Shown: one piece after another, positions 23,393 through 35,080 of the stretch
How positions within the stretch are numbered: position 1 is the first letter of the stretch
How the letters are laid out: the number at the start of each line of letters is the position of its first letter
Source: Volvariella volvacea V23
Taxonomy: Eukaryota; Basidiomycota; Agaricomycetes; Agaricales; Pluteaceae
DNA length: 64,000 bases
Assembly: GCA_000349905.1 (NCBI GenBank)
Contig: KB722747.1
Coordinates: 475,167 to 539,166 of the forward strand
Reading direction: 5' to 3'
The notes under the pieces: generated by a model
Seen by the model: only the letters and a program-made list of their open reading frames with translations
What the model was told of the DNA's origin: nothing
The model's database searches: none
Made by a program: the position numbers and the translations under genes

Positions 23393-24047
23393 TGAGCGAG
23401 AGAATGGTGATAGGAATCATCTGGCTAGTCGAAATTCATTTGTCTAGTTACTCCACTTACTGTTGCTTTCACTTGCTGCATTCGAATGCCCATCTCAAGT
23501 AAGTGCGAGATAAAAGAAAACTGGAGGGAAAGGTGCCCGTGGCGAATGCCTCTCCTCTGTAGTAGCTATCGCACCGTTCTTCAGCAAGCCAACCACCAAC
23601 CGACCTTGGCGCGTGATAAAGGATGTTGCTATAAATGGCCTGTAACCAGACGCGTTCAAGCTCTCTGTCTACAGTGTGTTGTATAAGGACGTTTATATTC
23701 CATATCAATGGCTCACGATACAGTACATCTCTATCAAATTCCACACCATTGTTGCATTATGTGTAACACCAGTGGCGGCCAACCCTAACCTCAAGTCGAA
23801 CCATTTCATTCCCCCATTCACGGCGCTGCGGCGCTGCGTTTCTTCCAACTCACTGACACTGTAGGTCGGCCCATTTCCATTCCACTTTCTTCCCCTCAAT
23901 TTCGTGTTTTTTTTTTAGGTCAGCAGACGCAATCTCCGGGTGCTATTCTCCCGTTGATATCTCACGACCTCATCTTTCGTAAGTTCGTCATATATTCCGT
24001 ACCAGGCAGCTCATTTATATCGGTTAGTTCTTATTACTACCTCCAAC
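23393..24047. other. intergenic left part of the insertion between hydrolase copies B and C
   Basis: No coding frame with support. It holds the 3' flank of copy B and the possible promoter of the Cys/His-rich ORF at 24048. Confidence 0.5.
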
Positions 24048-25016
24048 ATGCCATCGAAAGGGTTTACCAAGTGCCCCCATACATGCCACCACACGCAGGC
24101 CCGATCCCACCCCCCATACTTACCTCCAGGGGTCTTTCTATTCTCCCTTCGTTCAGGATCTTACAAAGGCCATATTACCAACAAAAGCTTGCACATGTGC
24201 CATGACGGTTGCCCAGGTTGGCCGTACATCTTAAATCCTCGACTCACGATTCAAAAGCATACGCGGCCTACGCAGGAAGAATGGCGGGTATGGGGCCCTC
24301 TGATGCTCGAGCATGAGGAAACAGCACGGTGGGTTGAAGATATCGTGGAAGGGATGGGTGACATACTGTTTGAAGGTTGGGACGACCTTTTGGGCGCGTA
24401 CCAACGGCAGCATGCAAGGACGATTCCGATCAGCGTGCCCGAGCTCACGGAGGATGAAACGAACAGCAACGTTGAAGCGAATGAACAGAAGGGTATGTCC
24501 CAAGACACAAACATTGTTGCAACCAATGGAAGTCATTCCCCTGTGGACTCCAACGATGAACTGTCATTTATCAATTCCAACGTCGTCAACCAAATTAGTC
24601 GGGCTTCCACACCCACGAACATTTTATCCCTTCAAAATCCAATCCCCCCCTCACCTCCATTATTGTCCGAGACTCCAGAGAATTCAAGTTGTATTTCTCC
24701 TCCCACCAGTTCGACCATCTCACCCAACCTCGTAAAATCGTATCAATCAGTGACAGAAATGTCCCATCCACCCCATCTTTCATCGATTCATGCCCCTTCA
24801 TGTCAGTCAGCCGGAAGCTCACACCATCGGGCTGTACACGAAACCCAAGGCTTATGTTCGTCTTTAATCTCGCTGGTGCCTTGCAACACTACAGGGCCAT
24901 CCCTCTTTGCTATATCTTTTATTATTTTCTGTCTGTCTTTGTTTCTTCTCTATTATGTACCCCCATTTGCTTCTGGTTTGCGATTGTACTCGCTTGTTAG
25001 TCGTACGCGGCTCTGA
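24048..25016 (+). CDS. Cys/His-rich hypothetical protein, possibly repeat- or transposon-associated
   Basis: A single open frame of 322 residues from ATG at 24048. The N-terminus has closely spaced Cys and His (KCPHTCHHTQARSH, then MCHDGCPGW) compatible with metal binding, followed by a conserved-looking block (EEWRVWGP, ARWVEDIVEGMGDILFEGWDDLL). The middle is Ser/Pro/Asn-rich and low complexity. The end has a hydrophobic segment (FAISFIIFCLSLFLLYYV) and a short basic tail. No known domain is recognised. It lies inside a repeat-rich block that separates two tandem paralogues, so a mobile-element passenger or repeat-family gene is plausible, but no terminal repeats or transposase motifs were found. 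Introns may trim the C-terminal part. Confidence 0.45.
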   Translation: MPSKGFTKCPHTCHHTQARSHPPYLPPGVFLFSLRSGSYKGHITNKSLHMCHDGCPGWPYILNPRLTIQKHTRPTQEEWRVWGPLMLEHEETARWVEDIVEGMGDILFEGWDDLLGAYQRQHARTIPISVPELTEDETNSNVEANEQKGMSQDTNIVATNGSHSPVDSNDELSFINSNVVNQISRASTPTNILSLQNPIPPSPPLLSETPENSSCISPPTSSTISPNLVKSYQSVTEMSHPPHLSSIHAPSCQSAGSSHHRAVHETQGLCSSLISLVPCNTTGPSLFAISFIIFCLSLFLLYYVPPFASGLRLYSLVSRTRL

Positions 25017-25757
25017 ATCTGCCATTGCTCTCTTACCATGCTACGATCGGTTTTTCCTGCCTACACGCGTGCGTCGCACTTTTTTATCTTCACGGTTGAT
25101 AATAACTCTTCATTAATGACTTAGACCTAGTGGATTCGCGCCATAATTATGGGAATTTAGCCTTGTATATTCTTGCATTAGAGGCAGCTCAATATCATAC
25201 CTATTACCAGTTCCGTTGTGAAGATGGCGCTGCCCCCCCCCTCAAGGCCCATCCAATTTCCTCGAGTGTAATATATCTCGGGGTCATGGCAGGATAACCT
25301 CCCATATCAAAAACCTGCATCCAAAGGCTCCTCAGGACTTATATGCACTATCGAGCATCTTTGCCAAGTCCGTCCTGCTGTGGAATCAGACTGATGTGAA
25401 GATGGGTCCTTGGGCCTTAGGTGCTAGTGTCGATGGAGAATTGGGAGAATAAAGAGGTATATTCTTGGTCTCTCGATCCGATTGCTACTGCAAGGCTTTG
25501 ACGCCCGTGAGACTACATATCTTCATCAACTGCACTCAACGAACTCAATTCCATTTCATTTGTATATGAAGCCCTACTGCTCATAATGTTCAAAACAAGC
25601 GCATACCAGGATTATCCTATTCTTGAGCGGACCACCACCTTCAATACCGACTCAGGTATACGCTACCGCGAGTGCTGGCACTGAAGATCTTCCCCTCAAG
25701 CACTGCTAGCTGATGACTCGGACAACCGCACCGCTCACCGGTAAGCCATCCACCTCG

Positions 25758-25828
25758 ATGACGCATTTTGAAGAGGTATTAATCATATGCTAGATTCAAC
25801 TCGAAATACCCTCTTCAAAACACGTCAT
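25758..25828. repeat. inverted repeat with a third direct half-copy
   Basis: Left arm 25758-25780 (ATGACGCATTTTGAAGAGGT) and right arm 25805-25828 are near-perfect reverse complements separated by 24 nt. A further partial copy of the arm (ATGACGTGTTTTGAA) follows at 25851-25865. This could be a hairpin end of a small inverted-repeat element; no target duplication was identified. Confidence 0.7.
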
Positions 25829-26538
25829 AGGCGAGAGAGAGGCCTTCAAAATGACGTGTTTTGAACGTCTCTACGTCATATTGTTTTCCAGCTCACTATC
25901 TCGCCAGCCACCAAATTTGCCTATAAAATCCTGCTCAGGATCGCCTTTCTGTCCTCAGCTCACTAACTTCTTCCATCTCCTCTCTTCTCAATCGCTCCCT
26001 TCCTTTGCCGGCTTCGGAGATTCTCCGAATATGAACTCATCGTGCGTTGGGCGGGGCTAACCACCCTAGTCGGCGTGCATATTGGCGTGGTATTGTTCCC
26101 AAGGGCAACCCATGACCACATTCTCGTCTATCCCTACCTCATGCCTCTCGCATGAGGAGGGTAGACATTGCAGTTAGCCTGATGAGAAATGTGGGTAATT
26201 CATCTTGTTCCCCTTCCGCCTTGACCAACTAGTTTCCCAGAAAACATGTGCCAGAAAAGGTGGTGTTTACTAGCCATCGTAAGTCGTTCATTTACTTTTG
26301 CATTGCGTATGTGCTAATAATACAGGTTCCAGATGCGTTGCTGTCCCTCTTGTTGTCAGCCAACCTTTCGTTTCCATCGTCATTAGGTCCTAACCATTGA
26401 TCACTTTAGGTACACCCCACAATGGCACCTCCTTCAGTTGGAAATAAATATATGGTGAGTGCTCACGCGCTCACGGGCGACTATATATCCGGGTTGGGAT
26501 TGACCGCTTCTCCAGATGTATACCAGTTCCTTTTCTAC

Positions 26539-26720
26539 ATATGGGGCTCTGTGCTGTCCATTTGACCTCTATCACAGTGCCCGTGTATACCGGCGTGATA
26601 TGTCCTGTGGTGGTTCATCCTCTTTTTATTAGGCATTTGGGGCTCTGACCACGTGAACTCGGCCTCTGTCTAAGTGCCAGTATATACCGGCGTGACATGT
26701 CCAGTTGTGGTTCATCCTCT
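26539..26720. repeat. tandem duplication, about 97-bp unit
   Basis: Two diverged copies start at 26539 (ATATGGGGCTCTG) and 26635 (ATTTGGGGCTCTG). Both continue to TATACCGGCGTGAxATGTCC and GTGGTTCATCCTCT. Confidence 0.8.
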
Positions 26721-27599
26721 GCCTCGACATCGCTGAGACGTTTTATTGGATATATGCGACGACATCACTGGATTTGGCCCCCTCCTTTACGGGTCCTTTA
26801 TACCTACCAAGGATCCTTGAAACAGTGTGTATTCAATTCCTTTCTTCTAACGTGTTATTGAGGAATTCATACAGATCGGGACTCTTGGTGTAATGTCGAT
26901 TGCCTTGGGATGCCCAAGGTGAGTAATCGTGATGCATTGACCGATGTGAAGGGATGAAGGAAGCTTGCCAATAAACGAGCAACTTCCCGACCTTTAGGTT
27001 TTTGCATGCTAACCCATTGCTTGCCTTGAGTATTCTAGGTAAATTGTAGTCGCTGCTACTGGACGAATCACATGTCCAGTGGCAGCCACTGTTGGATTGG
27101 AGGGGTTGCAATCAACGATGACTGACTGACAGCGCGTTGCTCACCATCAAGGGCACTCAAACCCAGAATCGAGGCGGGTAATTGGCAGCAGCTCACCCTC
27201 TTCTACCGTACTCTATTATTTCAACCTCACAACATTCATTGAATATCATCCTCTCTCAACCCCGCAAAAGCCATTAAATATCCTCAACGCGCTTCAGTTC
27301 TCACATATCATGCATCACCGACTTAATCACAACCAATTCACCACATTAGACTCTCAATCAATCGATTAAACGCACTCCCAACGCAAGTCATACCCTCCAA
27401 TCCGACATTTTCCCTATTTGATTTTTAGTCGGCCTTCGTGAGTCTCATATTCTCCTCATTCGTTCAATTGGCTCATTGTTCAGTGACGCAGTTATCCAAA
27501 TCCAATCTTTACAGATTATCAAATGCCAAAAATCAACATTCTCGTCTATTCCGCTTTTTCCATGAACAAATATCCATTCCCTTCATTTTTATCGCCAAC

Positions 27600-27930
27600 C
27601 ATCTATCCACCACTCACCCACCACCCAAACACCACATCACACGTCCAATAAATCGAAGACACAATTCAAACAAGTCCCAATGCTATGACAATGCATTATA
27701 AACATGACCCATTCAACCCCCACCCACGTCTCATTCATCCATCCACAGCTCACCCACCACCTGCACATTCAACCAAGCTAACCAAAATCGAACGTATAAG
27801 TCGAATATACAATTCAAACAAACCACAATTTTAAGGCAAATCCATTATAAATATGACCCATCCAACCCCATCCACGTTTCATTCATCCATCCACCACTCA
27901 CCTACCGTCTGCACATTTAATTAAGCCAAC
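27600..27930. repeat. AT/C-rich tandem repeat, about 149-bp period
   Basis: CATTATAAACATGACCC at 27694 recurs as CATTATAAATATGACCC at 27843. Both are followed by ATTCATCCATCCA and CTCAC(C)CACC blocks and by AATTCAAACAA. A partial earlier copy lies at about 27600-27693. The sequence is minisatellite-like and non-coding. Confidence 0.75.
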
Positions 27931-28042
27931 TAAAACCAAACTCAAACCCCAACTGAATATATCACCCAAAATATTAACCTCAATCTCTTTTTTCTTCGTC
28001 CACAAGCACCTTAGTTTCTTCTTTTTTTTTTTTTTTTTTTTT

Positions 28043-28142
28043 NNNNNNNNNNNNNNNNNNNNNNNNNNNNNNNNNNNNNNNNNNNNNNNNNNNNNNNNNN
28101 NNNNNNNNNNNNNNNNNNNNNNNNNNNNNNNNNNNNNNNNNN
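28043..28142. other. assembly gap (100 N) flanked by poly-T
   Basis: 100 N directly after a run of more than 20 T and before a T/C-rich tract. The assembly broke in a homopolymer. Confidence 0.95.
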
Positions 28143-29865
28143 TTTCTTCTCTTTTTTTTTCTTTTGTTTCTCTCAGTTTGAATCTTCCTTCTCTATTCCC
28201 TCATTTTTTCCCTTTTTCTTGTTCGTTACTTTAATTGCCCTTTCCCTCATCCGTTGGTCCCAGCATCATGCACCCAACCCATTCCATATCCCAAAGCGAG
28301 TCAAGTCTGACAAATCCCAACCTCTCAAAGTCTTCATTTTAAGTCCAGTTGATCAGGTGTGTTTACTGCACAGCTACTTTATTCGTAGATGTTCACTGTT
28401 TGATTCAGTCTCTAATCCAAACATATTAGTATACATTGATCATTTGGACCACTAGCAAGTGGGAACTGGTCCAAGGCACCTCCTTTGTCGGATATGCCTC
28501 AGTGACAACTGCAAGCTTGTGGTCCTAGATCCAATGACCTCTGATGTCCTTTCATCAGCTCCGAGTCATATCTGCTCAGCATGGACCCAACCATGGTACC
28601 ACCTCACTGCAAGTCAAAAAATCATCAAGTGGTGATGTTCCTTCATCAGCTTCAAATCACATCAATGCCATTGGTCAAAAGTCATATTGAAACAACTATT
28701 CAAGAATCTACTCATTCAACACAGACCCTCCCTAATATTCAAAATCATTTCAACCAACCGTTTTTTTGACGACGTTTCTTCGTTTTTTCATCACTCAATT
28801 CACCAAAATCACTTCCGAGTTATTCATCGGTGAGATGGCACTTCCTTAGTTTGCCACCCTCTATAGCATTCCAATGGAGCCTCCAAGATTGGGTTGTACA
28901 TGGCATACAGGACTTGGACTTGTTCTCAGGACACTTTGGGCTACGCAGAGCTCACAGGATTGACCCCCAGGCCTCTGGGACTATGGGAACATCTTTCACT
29001 ATCTTTTTTGTTTCTCCCTGCTACACATTCAACATATACTGTTTTCGCCTTTGATACTTCAATAGTTCACGTATTTATTAGCTTATTTTTCTTTTACATA
29101 TACAGAAGTTTGACCCTTATACATAGTTATACACAATATATTTTCTGTCTAGAGCCTTCCTCATTTGCCAATTCCCCATATCGTGATCTCTGGCCCGGTT
29201 GGCGAATAATAGACTCTACTTGGCTTATTCTTCACTTTCATTGCCTTAGTTGGACCCTTATGCTCCTGTATGCCACAATGCCTCAAGCAAAGAGTAAACA
29301 TTCTCATAGCAATTATGTGCCTTTGGTCCTGTTATTTGATCCTGATAATTTTTTGAGTGCTCGCCATCACGGTGCAGTTCAAAGTGATGGTGATCATCAT
29401 AGTGAATGCCAGATGGGTAGCTTCGAGACACATCTCTGGGATTCTTTTGACAGGACGGTGCAGGTAAATTAAGGCGTGATCATTGGCCACAGCATTGTCA
29501 CTCGCGTCATGTGGCGAATTTAGCATTCACTTGCCAGTGATCCCATGCGAAATTGGGAACAACCTTCAAGTTTGCACCGATGACATACTCACCCTCAGTC
29601 ACAACGGGACGTCAGGGGCTGGAAACGGGTCAAATGACCATATTAACTCGATATCGTAGCCCGTGGGTGAAACTCGGGTTCACATGCCACCCATTGCTGT
29701 GTGAAATGATTAACTGATGCCCGTGGTAGGCATACAGTAAGGGTCCCCATCGACTTTGTGCGTACCTGGCACGCCGGCACAGGCGCCATATTTAGATCCC
29801 ATGCTGCTTTATATTTTGCCTCCAGGTTCTTCTCCTTGCCTTGTGTCCGTTACACCAACCTCGCA
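28143..29865. other. gene-poor DNA before hydrolase copy C
   Basis: Pyrimidine-rich DNA after the gap, then a stretch with short internal direct repeats (TTCATCAGCTxC near 28552 and 28642). Plus-strand frames at 28830-29472 overlap each other and show no domain. The last 100 bases hold the leader of hydrolase copy C, including a TTTATATT element near 29810. Confidence 0.5.
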
Positions 29866-31064
29866 ATGTCGTGCCCTGATTGTACGACTGGTGCTATCAT
29901 CCCAGGAGAACCAAAGGGATCCATCTCAACACTCAATGCATATTATTCCCCAAACCCATTGAAAACGACAAAACCGTCAACTCGCGCAATTCTATTGCTG
30001 ACAGATATATTTGGTCTGATAGCAAGAACAGTAAAATCAAGGCCGACGAATTTGCTTCGAAGTTAGGTTGCGATGTTTGGGTGCCAGATATGTTCGATGG
30101 TGAGCACATTTTCCATATGTTTGTGCCACCCGTGGTGGTCTATACCCATTATGCCTATGTGAGTGTGATCTGACATATTCTATTCCAGGAGCACCTCCCC
30201 TTGAGGAATCACAGCTAGCACTGCCCTCACTTCCTGGGGTGCAATTAAGCTGGCTATATTGGGCGAGATTTTATCTCGCCTTGTTGCCAAGACTTCCACT
30301 CCTTTACAAAAATCGACCGTTAGTCGTAATGGGACGTCTCAAACAGGTATTTACTGTAAATTAGCTGTCTTTAGCCTTCCCCTCTCATTCGATTGTCCGA
30401 ACATTTAGTTCATAGGGGCAATCAAGGCAGAGAAAGGTTACCCGCAGTTGGGTAAGTAGCACGCATGTGCATGTGAAATAAGAAAGTCATGATACTCAAC
30501 ACTTTGTATAGTTATTGCTTCGGTGGTTCGATGGCTATATATCTTGGTGCTACTGATCTCCTTCAGAGCATAGTAATATGTCATCCAGGCCGCTTTACGC
30601 TTGATGACGTACGCGCCATCAAGGCGAGTTAGAATATGACCTTGTCTATTGGCTAGTCAGCTTACTCCAGTATTGTTACAGATACCATCCGCTTGGGCCT
30701 GTGCGGAGGGTAATAATTGCCACCCCACTGACAAGAAAGGCTTAGCTCACTTTACCTGATGCCAGATGATTTCAGCTTCAAGCACGAAAAACGTCTGCAA
30801 TGTGAAGCTATTTTATCAGAGCGAGCCGGGAAACTTGATTTTACCGAATATGAGTTTGTTGATTATAAAGGTTGTGTTTTTATCTCTGGTAGAGAACACG
30901 GTTGTGTGCTGACAGGGCGTGCCCCTATGATTCAATATATAGGAACAACTCATGGATTTGCATCTCGACCGAACTTGGCGTATCCACATATCAAGGAAGC
31001 ACATCAGAACGCAGTTGATCAGGCTGTCAATTGGTTCTTGAAGACCTTACCACCTGTTGAATAG
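29866..31064 (+). pseudogene. dienelactone hydrolase family, copy C (frameshifted)
   Basis: Third tandem paralogue, with ATG (MSCPDCTTGAIIPGEP) at 29866 and a normal C-terminal part (elbow YCFGGS, CAEDDFSF, TEYEFVDYKG, TTHGFASRP, ending LPPVE). Two lesions show against copies A and B. Near 30020-30022 one base is missing after FGL, throwing exon 1 into a frame that stops at KSRPTNLLRS; the correct reading resumes one frame over (SKIKADEFASKLGCDVWVPDMFDG). Near 30440-30450 ten bases are missing just before the donor ahead of the nucleophile exon, so the standard splice gives the wrong phase; a weak alternative donor (GTTGGG) would restore it. All other splice sites and the triad codons are kept. 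Either a young pseudogene or partly an assembly error; the ten-base loss is hard to explain as a sequencing slip. Confidence 0.75.
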
Positions 31065-31188
31065 TTTTATGCAGCTTGCGTATTATAGTTAGCAGTGTTA
31101 GCCTGAGAGGCTGAAACGGATCATTGAGGTGTGCAGCCACGTGCGGCTCCGGCAAATCCAGTCCTGAGTTGCCGGCCCCCATTCGCCA

Positions 31189-33941
31189 ATGTCCACAACG
31201 TCTAATGCGAGCTATGCTGCCCTCCTAAGCCACCTTTATAGCAAGCAACTAAGAATACCCTTTCAAACTCTACAAAGCGCTATATCCTATCACCTTGCAG
31301 AAGCTCAACCTTCTCCGACTTCCCTTACCGCTTCGACAATATCAAGTGTCCATTTCACCAACGAGCCCTTTACGTTCCAACAGTTGCAAACGTTATCAAC
31401 GGTGTTTAGGCATGCAGTGCACCTAAAGCATAGGTATTTGAAGAAGGAATATGAAAACACGTCTGTTGTGGCTTCTGTGTTCAAGCCGGGCTTTAACGCG
31501 CGGATGACGGAGTGGGTTGAGGGTGTGGTTAGAGGTTTACAGGGTGGTCATCCTGTGTTGAGATTAACCGGATGTACTGGCGTTTTACTGGGTTTGGAGG
31601 ATCTGAGAGTAGAGCGGTTGAAGGAGAAGGGTACGTTGAGCTCCCAAGATGAAGAAGACTCGTTGAAGGAGAGAGGGAAGGGAAGGGTGAGAGTGGAAGC
31701 GGAAATAATGGTTGCTTTAGCGGAAACCTTGGATATGTATCCTGGTTATGGTGCAACAGGATTGGAGCGAGGCGCATCCTCTTGGGAGAAGGAGTTTGCT
31801 TCTAAGGCGCATGGTGAGGTTTTCTGAGCGCTCGACGTATATCAGGACTCAAGGGGATCTGTCGTTTGTCTTTTGGGACAGATACATTATCGTTAGCTTT
31901 GATACTGGCATCTCAGTCGCTCCCTCTGGTAGAAGAGAGCAAGTTGCAGGCCTTTCCCCTTCGTTTATTGGTTCAGTTGCTGGTGTCGACCATGTCATCC
32001 GCATTCCAAGATGGAAGACTCCTTTCAACGTTACCCTCATCCTTGCAGAGAAGCGATGAAGGCATCCACATCCCGGTAAGCCTCACATATTCGATCGTTG
32101 TCTCGCATGTGCTCACGCTGACGGCAGAAAGATTCTCCAATGGCAATACACCAGCAGTCGATGAATTCTAGTGTCATTATGCAGTCTATGTCGGCTTTAT
32201 CGAGATTAATGGCGAGATCTCTCACCGTCTTGCTTGGCCACAGACCTGTTGATGGAGTAGCCGCATTCTCGGATGCGTTGAAGGTGCTAGAGAGTCTTGC
32301 TGCTAGGGTAGAAAGCGACTGGTATCAAAGCGAGCTGGCTAGTGTCACCCAAGAGGACGGTATTGGTATGCATTTAGTTTCCAGATTCCGCGCTTTTTTT
32401 CACTTACATGGAATCACTGCAGCTCCGGATACCCGTGAAATCACTGTATCGATATGGACAACTCTCAAAACGCTGCTATTCAGCATAATTATGGTCTCAG
32501 ACGCTGGTCTATCATCAATAGTTTTCTTACCACCGTCCATCAATACCACACCTCAATCTATGGCTTCCCAAACGCTATATGCGCTTTTCCACTTGTCGTT
32601 CGTGATAACGAAGTTTGGTGGCGTCACGACCACCTCCGTGCATGGGTTAAGGGAGTTGAAAAAGGCGTTTTATTTGGCTATTGATGTAATCTCTCAGGGG
32701 AGTCTACGAGAATGTGAAGACTTTGTGGAGGAATTGAGTACGAGGGTGCACAGTAATGCAGGTCAGTTGCATTTATGAAATTGGGTGCTTTTCTGCTCTT
32801 TGGGGAGCTAATCTTTGCTCTTCACATTTCGTATTTAGTGGATTCCAATTCTCCTCACGCACAAGCAAGAAAAGCTTATGTTCTGGCCGCTGTCGAACAA
32901 CTAGTACCCGTATTGGGACCCACCTGTATAGAGCTGATGGTGTTCCCGTTATGTTATCCGTAAGTAAACCTACGGAATATCACATACTGATGACGTGACC
33001 TTCTATGCACATTAGACATTTATGGGACCCATCTCATCGAGAAACATTTGAGTCTGCGCACTCGGTGATTCTGTCCATCTTTGCGGCTCATGCAGAAAAG
33101 ACGAGCCAGAGTCTAGCTGAGAGAGGATCTCCTACCGGATACAAAACTTTCATCCAGAAGCTGGTACCATTCTACGTGGATTGTTTGATCAAGGTGAGCG
33201 TTTTATTTTGTGTTCCTTATAAGTCTCGCTGTTGACCGCTTGTGTTAGAATTCTGTCAATGGAGGATTAGAGACATCCCAATTGCGTCTTGCATACTCTT
33301 CGCTCGTCAGGTCTGCAAGTGCAAGCTCTCAAGATGGTTTGATCCAGCAAGAGATAACGCCTTCGCCCTCCTCTCAACCCAGCCCATCACAAGGTCACTA
33401 CGCCCTATCATGGTTTTGCATAGATCGACTCATTGGCGCAATACGGGATGTCGAGAAACAGATTGAACGACCTGCAGATTTAGCCTCGTCCCAGAACCAA
33501 GAGGAGAGACAAAAAGACAAAGCGAGATTGTATAAGCTGCACTTGACGCTCATATCTACTGTGTCTTCACTCCCACTACCACTTCTGATCAGGACATTGG
33601 AGGAGATAAGGGGGATTATCGCCAAATATCCTTTAATCCCCTTTCCTGCCACGAAGGGGAAGGAGACGGACCAGGAGGATGATGGTAAGGCAAAGGCACA
33701 GAGTGAGGGTGAGAGAAAAGAGTTGGTTGATGCATTATTCGAAGAGCTCCTAGAAAAAGTGGGGGATAGAGAGAAAGAAGAAGCTGTCAGGTGGTGGTAT
33801 AAGCACCGTGACGAGCTTCTACATGGGCGGAAGCAGGACGAGGACTCAGGAAGTGGGTTGGCACCAAATTTGGATTTTCTGAGCGAGCGGATTGGAAGTT
33901 TGGTTAGCAGGGGAAAGGATGTTTTGCGGTCGATGTTGTAG
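31189..33941 (+). CDS. PEX8-like peroxisome biogenesis protein (tentative)
   Basis: A long helical protein of roughly 780 residues spliced from about eight exons, starting at 31189 and ending LRSML at 33941. Introns fit at 31815-31889 (GTGAGG to GACAG), 32071-32128, 32364-32421, 32761-32838, 32960-33014 and 33194-33248. There are no membrane segments or catalytic motifs. The distal half has HLWDPSHRETFESAHSV, then LVPFYVDCL, ETSQLRLAYSSLVRSAS and YALSWFCIDRLIGAI, a succession I associate with fungal Pex8, the intraperoxisomal receptor-docking factor; this is from memory of the family and is not decisive. The last three residues SML are only a weak match to a peroxisomal signal. The C-terminal region is Glu/Lys-rich. 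The gene itself is well supported; the name is a hypothesis. Confidence 0.6.
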
Positions 33942-35080
33942 GCTGTGGAATACTGCTTCTCTCTCTTGTGCTGAGTTTTTGCTGCTATCACATTCTTCTC
34001 AGAACGCCTTTATCCTTCAAGTGGAGCTTGGTGGCGGCGTTGTTTGCGCCAATATCTCACAGGGCTACGAGCACTCGGTGTGGATGGCCACTCTGATTTG
34101 CAACTTGGTATTCCACCCGACTCGCCCTTATTGTCTGTCAGTAATGGCGGGCAGCGGACTCAAGAAACTGTTGGCTTCGATGTATACTGTGACGACTGTC
34201 CTGCTGGCATATCACGAAAGTCGCACCTCCACCGCTTCCCGCCGAAGATCTGATCCATACTTGCAAGTGTAAAATATTGGGTCAAGTTGCGTCGCTTTGA
34301 GTTACGATACGTTCTGCGATACAACAATATACCGGGCTAAAGATGAGGATTTGCGTAACTGAATAATTCCTTTCTTGTGCCATTTCCTATCTCCGGAGGT
34401 TTCCGGCTACACGGATATTTCTATGCTTCCACAGACTGCGGATCTACGAGCAATCGATACTCAATGTACAAACGGCCCTTTAGTGTGTTGGCTGGGTCGG
34501 TGACCAGCGGCCTTGGATTTTCTCAAACCTGACTCAGGTGTAGAGTTGGCGTAAAGGAGAAGCACAAAATCCCGCGGAGGTTGGTGCGCTTTCAATGGAG
34601 GTTGGTATCTGGAGTTTTCACCCTCGCTTATCATGGGAAGGTGAAGTGCCGCTTGGCTTGCGTTATTGGGTAGCCAAAGGAGGCACTTGCCTTATGCATC
34701 CTTCCTACAGCCGACCTTCCCCCAGCAGAAGATCGTCACCTCCGGCTTCAGCATCATGACTGTTTTGTCAAGACCCGGCATCTTTAGTTACGTCCCAGGG
34801 ACGGCACTTCGTGGCCCCTGTGAGCTCGCCACTATCTACTTGTCAGCTAGGGACGGCAGAGTATAGACTGCGTATACGCGGCAGTGCCAGTGCAATCAGC
34901 ATTTGTGAACATGGCTTAATCATCAAAAAAATTGGAAGGTTCTGCGAAGCTCGTTGAAACGACGTTGAACGGGATTTCGCATGGGTCACTGAGGTATAAG
35001 AGGGCATGCACTCGACGCAATATCTCATTCACAAGTCTCATCTACATCACCCTCTTCACTTAACACTCAGCAGAAAAGAA
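33942..35080. other. intergenic before the aldo-keto reductase pair
   Basis: About 1.1 kb, no coding frame with support. The right end is the promoter of reductase 1 (TATA at 34995). Confidence 0.6.
34983..35002 (+). promoter_or_regulatory. core promoter of aldo-keto reductase 1 with shared GGGTCACTG box
   Basis: GGGTCACTG at 34983-34991 is followed within 5 bp by TATAAGAG, about 90 bp before the ATG at 35081. The second reductase gene has the same box 6 bp ahead of its TATA element, so the duplicated core promoter is conserved. Confidence 0.55.

Larger units (their letters stand above)
25017..28042. other. repeat-rich, gene-poor DNA
   Basis: About 3 kb without supported genes. It contains an imperfect hairpin (25758-25828), a 97-bp direct duplication (26539-26720), an AT-rich tandem repeat (about 27600-27930) and a terminal poly-T run that leads into an assembly gap. 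The look is of degraded mobile or satellite DNA. Confidence 0.6.

Noticed and set aside
23393..29865. Complete autonomous transposon between hydrolase copies B and C
   Set aside because: No transposase, reverse transcriptase, long terminal repeats or target duplication were found. Only repeats and one unknown ORF support an insertion.
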